Source: Cycas panzhihuaensis
Taxonomy: Eukaryota > Cycadophyta
NCBI GenBank assembly: GCA_023213395.1
Contig: CM041465.1
Coordinates: forward strand, 29,953,741 to 30,017,740
Direction of reading: 5' to 3'
Length of the DNA: 64,000 nt
Of the stretch, positions 56,461 through 64,000 are shown piece by piece; position 1 is the first letter of the stretch, and each line of letters opens with the position of its first letter. The notes beneath the pieces are model-generated. The model was not told the origin of the DNA. It worked only from the letters and a program-made list of their open reading frames with translations, and made no database searches. Both the position numbers and the translations under genes were made by a program.

Positions 56461-58411
56461 AAGAAATACTCAAAATTTTGGAATTTGACAATAGAGCCCC
56501 GGAGGACACTATCCTTGACTCAGATCATGTGCCAATGTGCGCCAACCCAGTGCCATCTTGGGAGCATAGCCAGGAATCACCACGTCAAGCATCAAAAGGA
56601 AAAGGAGTTGCAGAAGAACCACCTTCAGTTGTAGGGCCGTCTTCTCCAGCAATGTCATCAACCTCCGAACCATACATCTCCCATGATCCTTTTCAGTATC
56701 AAAATGAAGACCAGGATGTTGTGGAAATGAAAACCTCATTCCCAACCAAAGGTTTTCCAAAAGCCTACCAGTTGCACAAAGACTTGACTTCTGATGAGGT
56801 AGGCAAAACTGGCACTCGAAGTGGTGCCTACAGAGCAAGGGAGCAAACATCACTTCCCATAGAGCTTGAACCAGCAGAACTGCACCTTGCTTCAAATGAC
56901 GAGCCTTTATGATACCAAGAAGCTGTGAAACACACAGTTTGGAGAAATGCCATGAATGAGGAATACCAATCCTTGATCAAGAACGGTACATGGGAGCTCG
57001 TTGATTTGCCTTTGGGAAGGAAGGTAGTCAGAAACAAATGAGTCTTCAAAAATAAATACAGATCAGACGGCACCCTTGAAAAACACAAGGCGAGGTTGGT
57101 CGCAAAAGGATTCACCCAAAGGGAAGGCATCGACTACACAGAAGTCTTCGCACCAACTACCAAATGGCCCACAATCAGAGCACTTGTGGCCTTGGCTGCT
57201 CAACAGGGTTGGAAAATCCACCAACTCGATGTGAAAACTGCTTTTCTCAATGGAGATTTGGAAGAAGAAATCTACATGACACAGCCTGAAGGCTTTGAGA
57301 TAGCAGGACAGGAGCAGAAAGTGTGTAGACTGAAAAAGTCGTTATATGGCCTAAAACAAGCCCCTCGCTTGGTTCACCAAGTTGTCCAACAAAATGAGGC
57401 AACTTGGATATGAGGTATGTGACTATCAAGACGTTGATGCAACTTTGTTTATTAAGAGAGAAAAGGCAAAGTCATATATCTCCTGATCTCTGTGGACGAC
57501 ATGTCGATAATCGGAAATAGTGAGCAGGATATCAGTAAATTAAAGATGGACTTGTCAAAATCCTTCGAACTGTCTGACCTCGGACTAATGAGATATTACT
57601 TGGGAATTGAGGTAACTCAATGCAATGGAAAAATCTTTCTCTCCCAAGGAAAATATATCAACGATCTTCTAATCAAGTTCGGATTAGAAGATGCCAGAAC
57701 AGTGTATACTCCAATGGAGCCTAATGCCAAACTTTCCGATGAAGACACTCAAGAGGCAGACGCAACACTCTATCGGCAACTTGTAGGTAGCCTCATTTAT
57801 GTTACCAACACAAGGCCAGATATTGCCCATGCCGTTGGCATTCTTGCCCGTCACATGACAACTCCAAAGCAGAACCATTGGCAAGCAGCAATACGAGTGT
57901 TGAAGTACCTAAAGACGACCAGCAAATTTGGTTTGTTGTATGAGCACAACAATGATTTCAGACTTATAGCATACACAGACTCGGATTTTGCCGGTGACAA
58001 AAATACAGGAAGATCAACGTCCGGTACATCACATTTCTTGGAACAACTCCAATTTCATGGCGGTCAAGGCAGCAGAAAATCATTGTAGATTCTACTACTG
58101 AAGCCGAATACATAGTTACTTCTGAGACTAGCAAGGAGGTGATATGGCTTCGCAAATTATTACATACTTTGGATATCACCCAGACAGGTCCAACGAGCTT
58201 ACATGTGGACAATCAACAAGAATCCACATGGCCAAGAATCGCTTTTCATGATCGACAAAGCACATTAGTACAAAAGTCCACAGGATCCGTGAACCGGTCC
58301 ATGACGCACAATACAATTGGAACACCGCCCCACGCAGATCAAGTGGTTGATATCTTCACCAAACCACCGCAAAGAGTGAAGTTTGAACAGCCTGACAACA
58401 AATGGCTTTAG
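56461..58411 (+). pseudogene. Copia-5 RT and RNase H
   Basis: The linker runs to 56912. RT begins near 56913; a TGA at 57039-57041 replaces Trp. The block 57096-57413 has [20 protein letters not shown] and [20 protein letters not shown]. After a frameshift the catalytic site is SVDD (near 57489-57500) instead of YVDD. The frame 57492-58088 covers YRQLVGSLIYVTNTRPDIAH and YTDSDFAGDKNTGRSTSG (RNase H Asp). RNase H ends in IVDSTTEAEY and VVDIFTKPPQRVKFE. Confidence 0.9.
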
Positions 58412-58886
58412 GGCCTCCATCTCCAATCGATTGAAGGAGATGGTACACAGACCAAAGATACTCTATCCCATTCGTGAAAACCCCTTATGGGCGCGGAAGG
58501 ATTAGAGTAAGTCTCTGCTCTCTCCCATTCGTGAAAACCCCTCATGGGCGCGAAAGAAGTTGGATTGTACTTGTTTCGAAAATCAGAACCTATGAAAACC
58601 TGAAAGGGCATGGGGGATGACGAAACGATATATGGAGACTCAACAGATTGAAGTTGCACAACCAACTTGTACTGCTTGGCTATCTGGCTACACTCAAAGA
58701 GCCATCTGAGCCACTTCATAGAATAGGAAGTCAAGTCTGTGGGTTTTTATTCCCCCGAGGGTTTTCCCACAAAAGTGTCTTGTAGGTTGTAGAATTTTTT
58801 CTCAATGTAATAGTGAGGCTATAATGAAGACCTCATAGATTAGAATAGGAGAAAGGAAAATGACCTTCTACCATTAAGAGGGGGAT
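58412..58886 (+). other. Copia-5 3' untranslated region and polypurine tract
   Basis: There is no gene here. A near-repeat of TCCCATTCGTGAAAACCCC occurs at about 58467-58486 and 58525-58544. The tract ATTAAGAGGGGGA (58873-58885) abuts the 3' LTR. Confidence 0.7.
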
Positions 58887-59252
58887 TGTGACAATGTTAA
58901 TGTCACATGGGCATTTCATGAAGTTAGAATTAGATAAAGTCACTTTTATGTTTATAACTTTAGGATAAGGTGACTATGCCTAAGTCACTTAAGTGAAATG
59001 ACATAAAGTTCATTTCATTGTAATTTCATGTAATCTCATTTGAATGTCATTGGGAGGGAAACTCAAATTCCAAACCCTAATGAGCATCCTCATTATATAA
59101 GCTGAAATTACATGGAGAGTGAAGATACTCTACACTTCTCCTCTTTGAGCTCAAGCTATTAGCATTCTCTTGTTGAGTACATTGTACTTGTCTCCACTAT
59201 TTGCCATTGTGTAGTGTTAGTGCACTAGATCCCTAGATCCATTCCCTCAACA
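58887..59252 (+). repeat. Copia-5 3' LTR
   Basis: It is 366 bp, TGTGACAATG to CCCTCAACA, followed by the CATGT target duplication. Confidence 0.95.
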
Positions 59253-59514
59253 CATGTATTCAAAATTGAGTGCGTACATATAGCTTTTACATTAATTCAT
59301 TACATAATATAGGAATACAAAGGGTTGATCATGTAAGGTGACACATGGCACCTTGTATGATCAACACACAAATATGTTACAAAAATAGTGTGAAAACAAA
59401 TGACCCCACACACATAGAATTCACAACATTAAGTTGTGACTAACCCAATCATAACAAAAAGAGACCCTTAAAACATTAAACATCTAACAGAAAATTAAAC
59501 ATTATCTTCCAACA
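59253..59514 (-). repeat. LTR-like block split by Copia-5 (near part)
   Basis: On the minus strand TGTTGGAAGA starts at 59514 immediately after the polypurine-like ATTATGGGGGG. It continues across Copia-5 to 51385. No internal region can be assigned, so it could be the 3' LTR of a lost element. Confidence 0.45.
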
Positions 59515-60639
59515 ACCCCCCATAATGTTTAATTTTTACAACAAAAAACTATATCAAATAGAATAACGATGACGTCCATATAAAAATATCACCAGTCACT
59601 GGATCACATGGGTGACCAGCCGCTGTGTTCGTTAGTTGCTTAGGTAATGTCTTCACATACGCAGTTCATTAGCACAAAGTAGATCTCTATTTGATGCATA
59701 TCCTGGGAGCAGGCCGAACTACTTGACCAAACAGATACTGTAAAGCTGGACATTCTATCAAATATTTTATAAGTATCATCTGTATTGCTACATGCTAGAA
59801 AAATGCAAGTGAAGGTGCACTTATTGGGTAAAACATCAGTTGCATCTGATAATAAACTATCAATACATCTTGAAGTGAAGAAAGTGATATTCATGTCATC
59901 TTCCACAAAATGAAAAACAAAACACCATTACTAATGGTGATGTGGAGGGTAAATTAGTTGTGCCTCCAAACTATTACATTATGATAAATGGCAATAAGGA
60001 GGGCAAATTTGTTATGCCTCCAAACCCAAAAACATTACATTTGCATTTGGCTTAGCTGAAATTAAATGCAGTATAGGAAACATGTCTTTATTCCTTCAAA
60101 TCAGTCAAACACAGCTATTGTAATAGCAACAATAACTGCAGTTTGTTGCATAAATACTGGAGGAAATGCAAGATCCTGATGTAGCTAACAAAAAATGCAC
60201 ACAAATCCGAAATGTGGCCATGGAAACTGCTCCTTAACAGGCAGCCATTCATGCCGCCAAAGTGATGCAACTAGTTTAAGTGGATCAAGACAATCAATAA
60301 ATGTATAAGGTCAGCCATACAAAAATCCATTCAGCAACCCCAATTTCTAATTTGCAGTGAGCTTTTCTGAACATTCAGCAACAACCTAAATTTTCATATT
60401 CAGAGCTGCAAAAGACGAGATTAAAAACAAAATATGGAGTCCCAAAAATAAAATTGAGAAGGGTTCTTGCTCCAAGAATTAGAATATAAGCCTTAATAAC
60501 CTCTGCATATCTCCACCATATGTTGCCCTTTCCTCTCATGTTGAATAAATGCAGCAGTCTTCTCATAATTATTAAGGCGTGCCTTAATTGTTGTTAAAGG
60601 ATCCAATGCATGCTGAGTACCTATCATGAAGGTATTCTC
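59515..60639. other. No gene recognised
   Basis: AT-rich sequence with short ORFs on both strands (for example 59906-59640, minus). An imperfect word GGAGGGTAAATT / GGAGGGCAAATTTG recurs near 59944 and 59999. I see no TE domain. It may be the downstream or intron part of the VSR-like locus. Confidence 0.4.
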
Positions 60640-61189
60640 GTTCTAAGTTATTACCTGCAGTCTTTGGCAACATAACTGCAGGAATTTTTATATCCAAGGC
60701 AAATTCATTGCAGATGCCAATATTGTACCATCACATAATGTCTCAAAACAGTCCATTATCTAATTTTAGGTGGACTGCATTGGATCAAACATTTCAAATC
60801 TTTTCTTGAAGTTCTCTACCATTGCAGCTTCTTCCTCCTTACTGAGCAAACAATCTTTGCAGTCACTTCTCTCTGTTTTGCCTAACAAGCTGGCTAGAAC
60901 CTCTCGTCCAAACTGCATAGGCAGTTTCTATCCAGCTGCAAGTGAACATGCCAATGTAATTCCTTTAGGAAGGTTGACAAAGAAGTAGCCTGTTCTTCCA
61001 TCCAATGACATCTTCAATGAATGTTTTGACATCAATATTGTTCTCTCTAGGTCTATTTACTTCAAATTCAAATTTCAACTTCTTGGCTACAGATACAAAC
61101 TCACTTCGCACCATTGTTGCTTTGGATAGTGGTATTGGAACAACCTGTAAATGAGCATAACCAGCCATCCTTATTCTCATCTCCATCAA
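60640..61189 (-). pseudogene. Unrecognised coding-like remnant next to the VSR fragment
   Basis: Minus-strand frames read SVAKKLKFEFEVNRPRENNI, then GRTGYFFVNLPKGITLACSL, then CLLSKEEEAAMVENFKKRFE, and finally LDIKIPAVMLPKTAGNN. The last phrase looks like the end of a protease-associated (PA) domain, which is also part of VSRs. The rest I do not recognise. Frame changes between blocks suggest a decayed gene or exons with short introns. Confidence 0.4.
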
Positions 61190-61611
61190 AGCCTATAGGC
61201 AAAACTGTGAAAGAAATTAGCTCATCCTTATCATCAAAAACTAGAACAGCCACCACCCCTGCATTCTGGGCATTAAAAAACTTTCAAAGCAAAATAACAA
61301 TCTCCACGATCGGCGAGAACAATGGTGGGAAGCCCCCCCCCTGGACATGATTTGAACGAGTATCAAACGTATCAAATGATTTGCACGCATTCTGATTTTC
61401 CTTCAGATAAACCATAGTACCCATCATCGTCCCTCCATACTGAGGAATTCTAAAGTTACCTATGGCGGTATCATAATTTCCTTCAGATGATCTAGAGAAG
61501 TTACAGTCATATTGTTCTTCTCCACCACGAATTTGGCAATTGTAGGAGTTGTCATACAATAACCAATGATTAACAGGGCCCAAGATAGGAAAGATGCCCA
61601 TCTTTTCCCAT
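61150..61611 (-). pseudogene. Vacuolar sorting receptor N-terminus (signal peptide and PA domain)
   Basis: Possible start ATG 61611-61609 (minus). Frames read a hydrophobic leader ([13 protein letters not shown]), then [18 protein letters not shown], then [44 protein letters not shown] and NAQNAGVVAVLVFDDKDE. These phrases are the diagnostic start of plant VSRs (BP-80 family), which sort vacuolar proteins from the Golgi. At least three frameshifts and a stop make it a pseudogene. The PA domain would bind the sorting signal. Confidence 0.85.
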
Positions 61612-61911
61612 TATTTTCTCAGTAATACAGAGAACCCACATGCAAAACAATCAGAAACATGAAGATGAGAATCACAATGAAGGCAGGAACCCCCAAGGGT
61701 CAGTTTTCGGATGATTTCAGAGGTTTCAAATGAGATTCTATTTTTGACAGAAAACAGCCGCGTTGATATCGATTTTTCTCCTCTCCATGAATAGATTAGA
61801 AAGGCCAAAATGCAGCAGATTTCGGCCAGGATTGAATCAAAGACTCTGTTAATCCATTCACAGGCTATCCATGTAAGACCAAAGCCTGTATTTATACATA
61901 GCATAAGCCCC
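61612..61911 (-). other. Sequence between the VSR fragments
   Basis: The minus-strand ORF 61919-61611 reads through here without family resemblance. It may be 5' untranslated or intron sequence of the VSR copy starting at 61611. Confidence 0.35.
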
Positions 61912-62098
61912 AACAGCAACCTCCATTAGCAATCTTGCACTGTCCAGTTCCAGCAGCTTCGTAATGAGTGTATCCATCACTGTGAAATTTTACACCTTGG
62001 ACTGTGGGACACTCACACACTCTCCCACGAAAAGTATTCTTGCAGACGGTGGCATTTGCCTTCTTATCTTGCCAGCATCCATCATTATTTTCCAAGCA
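61892..62098 (-). pseudogene. Vacuolar sorting receptor EGF-like exon fragment
   Basis: The frame reads [20 protein letters not shown], then [25 protein letters not shown] and [11 protein letters not shown]. This is the EGF-like repeat region that lies near the C-terminus of VSRs, before the membrane helix. One EGF cysteine is Tyr (THYEA, usually THCEA). It lies upstream of a VSR N-terminus on the same strand, so the order is scrambled: either two tandem gene copies or a rearranged one. Confidence 0.85.
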
Positions 62099-62493
62099 TT
62101 AGTCCAAAAATTGAGGGCTGCCCCTATGGCTCACAATTGATATAGTCAAAAATGGTTGCAGATATTGAAAAGAAACATCCGCAAGACCACCCAAAGGATG
62201 AACCCTATACGCAGAGCCTGTTTTCTCTCCTCAAATTTTTGTTGCATAGAGAGTTCACAATTTTACACTGGAAAAACACAACTACAAACGAGATTCTCCC
62301 AATTTGTACCAGCAAGACATTTGATTCAAATCTATATTTTATGAGGCAGTCATATACCTTCATGCTTAACTCCAAAGCTGCTTCCATGACTCCAGGTTTG
62401 AGAAAGCCCGTCTTACTTCTGAGGGCCTCTGTATTCCAGCATTCAGAGTTTCAACCTCCAACATGCTATCTGTACAAAAATGACATACATCCC
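62099..62493. other. No gene recognised
   Basis: Short ORFs on both strands only (such as 62152-62499, plus). It may include intron of the VSR copy. ATCCC at 62489-62493 is the candidate target duplication of Gypsy-E; its partner would be outside the window. Confidence 0.4.
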
Positions 62494-63328
62494 TGTTGAC
62501 TGCTGGGGTATCTTGTTACACTTACGAGATACCCTTTGCTCACTTGTCAAGGTTACACAGCGCTATAGTCTAGTTTTAGGACACTGTCAACATGGTTATT
62601 CATATACATTCCACATACATTCCATATATAATTCACAGAATGGTACACAGTAGTACAGAAATCAATACATACTTCAGCAAATCATCATCACACACCAAGA
62701 ATGCACCAATTTCCACGTAACTCTTTCTTTTATTAATTCAACAGTTCAATTACACAGGGGCTGGAATGCATTCCTGAGCATTCCAGCAGCATACAGTCCT
62801 TCTGTACATATGCGTACCCAGATGGTACTTATCACATATTCATGCTCCAATCGGCTGTCATGCGTACTGTCTCCTGCACCTTTGCGTACCCGTGATATCC
62901 GGCTCTCACCCTAACCAGGTGAATCATGCGTACCTCCTTAAGTACTCCTGTTGGTACCTTTTGGCTGAAGGGTTATGACTGTCTGTCATAACCGTACCCC
63001 TTCAGTCATGCGTACCTCTTCAGTTTATGCGTACCTCTTCACTTAATCACTTTGTTTGTTCTTAATTAATTATTCCTTTGGGTCCGTACGTCGTCGGCAC
63101 CTCCCGTGTCTTCACCGGTCCCACAGGTCATGCGTACCGCCGCCGTTTGATTCCGTTCTGCCGTAATGCGTTCTTGTCATGCGTGCCTGTTCACGCACCG
63201 CCATACGCACCGAATGCTCGTTTTCCGCGTTTTGCCTCGTGCGTACCTCTGCACGGTCCGCACTGCACAACTCGGGTTCTCGACCTACCGGTCCTCACAC
63301 GACCATTGAGTCAATTTTAATGCCAACA
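62494..63328 (-). repeat. Gypsy-E 3' LTR
   Basis: It is 835 bp and reads TGTTGGCATT to CAGTCAACA on the minus strand. A hairpin near the end pairs AGGGTATCT with AGATACCCC (62534-62506 region), as in Gypsy-C. Plus-strand ORF 63078-63320 within it is spurious. Confidence 0.9.
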
Positions 63329-63422
63329 TCTATCCCGGGTCAATAGTTATGGGTTTGAGCATCCTTGCTCAACAAAACTCCCAAAAAATCAAAATTTTGG
63401 GGTATCCCTCCCCCACTCTGTC

Positions 63423-64000
63423 TCAAGGCGGCTCTTGCTGCCTCGGTTCTCCCAAAATCTCTTCATTTATCTGTGTCAGGGTAGCAATAATGGCATCCTT
63501 CTCTTTTATTTTCTCCTGAAGGGCCGCTATCTCTGCTTTGTACCCTGCCTCCATATCCTGAATCATTTGAATAATTGGCCCCGCTTTGTCCTGCGGTGTA
63601 GGAGGCGCTGAGGGCTCTCCAACCTCTTCTGCTGCTGGGAAGTCTTCCCATTCTCCCCAGGATGCTTCTGCCTCTTCCTCTTCTTCTGATTCCTCCTCTC
63701 CTTTCTTCCTCTTCCCGCGTCGATGGACAACTTGTTTTGTCCTGAGAGGAACGGGTCTACCCGGGGTTTTTTGTAACCAGGTAAGGACCTTCTCCATTTG
63801 CTTCTGAACTTTCCGTTTGGCTTCCATGCTGGTTGTGGTATCTGGGAACTCTGCTACCCACTGTTTAATAATTGGTTCCCGAGGAGAAATAGTGGTTCTG
63901 GTTAATTGGACTTCCGGACACTGGTAAAACAAAATTGCCAAAAGTAATGAAGGATGGTGAAAGGGTTGTGTCCGGATTTCAGAATTGTTGCCTCATATTT
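63423..64000 (-). pseudogene. Gypsy-E extra ORF downstream of pol (partial)
   Basis: The frame 63941-63423 is open for 172 codons: MAILFYQCPEVQLTRTTISP, a basic patch HRRGKRKKGEEESEEE, then GPIIQMIQDMEAGYKAEIAA and a coiled-coil-like end. It is highly similar to Gypsy-C 36360-36895 but without the internal stop. A frameshift near 63985 separates it from HPF-type sequence upstream. The true start lies outside the window. Function unknown. Confidence 0.8.

Larger units (their letters stand above)
51452..59252 (+). mobile_element. Copia-5: full-length, recently inserted Ty1/copia element
   Basis: LTRs of 367 and 366 bp (51452-51818 and 58887-59252) differ at about nine positions by eye. The target duplication CATGT lies at 51447-51451 and 59253-59257. 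Primer site, a 2.1-kb leader, gag, protease, integrase, RT, RNase H and polypurine tract are present. Coding regions carry many frameshifts despite the similar LTRs. Confidence 0.95.
62494..64000 (-). mobile_element. Gypsy-E: 3' end of a third member of the Gypsy-C/D family
   Basis: On the minus strand, from the right edge: the extra ORF, the purine tract, the TGCTCAA/TTGAGCA hairpin (63372-63355), GACCCGGGATAGA and an LTR. The LTR and ORF match Gypsy-C closely. The rest of the element is outside the window. Confidence 0.9.

Noticed and set aside
59640-59906. 88-codon minus-strand ORF
   Set aside because: No domain, AT-rich context, no support beyond length.

Overview
This window is nuclear DNA of a higher plant, and almost all of it is LTR retrotransposon sequence. 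The plant assignment rests on plant-type Ty1/copia and Ty3/gypsy (chromovirus) proteins, initiator-Met-tRNA primer sites (TGGTATCAGAGC) beside the LTRs, and a broken vacuolar sorting receptor (VSR), a plant-lineage family. The AT-rich sequence and deep nesting fit a large, repeat-rich seed-plant genome. I cannot name the species. No intact host gene, rRNA, tRNA or CRISPR array was found.

Layout. 1-258 is the 3' tail of a copia element. 259-7070 is Copia-1 (+), with gag, protease and integrase but with reverse transcriptase (RT) and RNase H replaced by unrelated sequence. 7071-11249 (-) is a truncated copia whose gag-protease segment occurs three times in tandem at about 1.37 kb. 11250-12671 has no convincing gene. 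12672 to about 47561 is one minus-strand chromovirus, Gypsy-A, split by insertions. Gypsy-B (15230-38043, +, target-site duplication CTGCT) sits in its RNase H region. Inside Gypsy-B, Copia-3 (16311-23944, TSD TCAAT) interrupts gag, and Gypsy-C (27434-37814, TSD ACCCC) interrupts the 3' LTR. Gypsy-D (40752-46947, TSD AGCAT) sits in Gypsy-A gag and carries a 321-bp TRIM (41007-41327, TSD AAGGG) in its 5' LTR. 47.6-51.4 kb is Copia-4 (-). Copia-5 (51452-59252, +, TSD CATGT) splits another LTR. 59.5-62.1 kb holds VSR gene fragments (-). 62494-64000 is the 3' end of Gypsy-E (-), which runs off the window.

Gypsy-C, D and E form one family and hold the most interesting biology. Their primer site matches tRNA-Glu. 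Gypsy-C and D have a second gag-like segment between protease and RT. Gypsy-C and E have an extra ORF downstream of pol, and the three copies share conserved hairpins at the LTR end and just before the 3' LTR. Gypsy-C keeps every catalytic residue I checked in one pol frame, broken only by two stop codons. Gypsy-D has lost RT, RNase H and the integrase core and would need proteins from a relative.

Order of events from the nesting: Gypsy-A, then Gypsy-B and Gypsy-D; then Copia-3 and Gypsy-C (into B) and the TRIM (into D). Copia-5 LTRs differ at only about nine positions by eye, so it is also recent. None of the elements looks fully functional.
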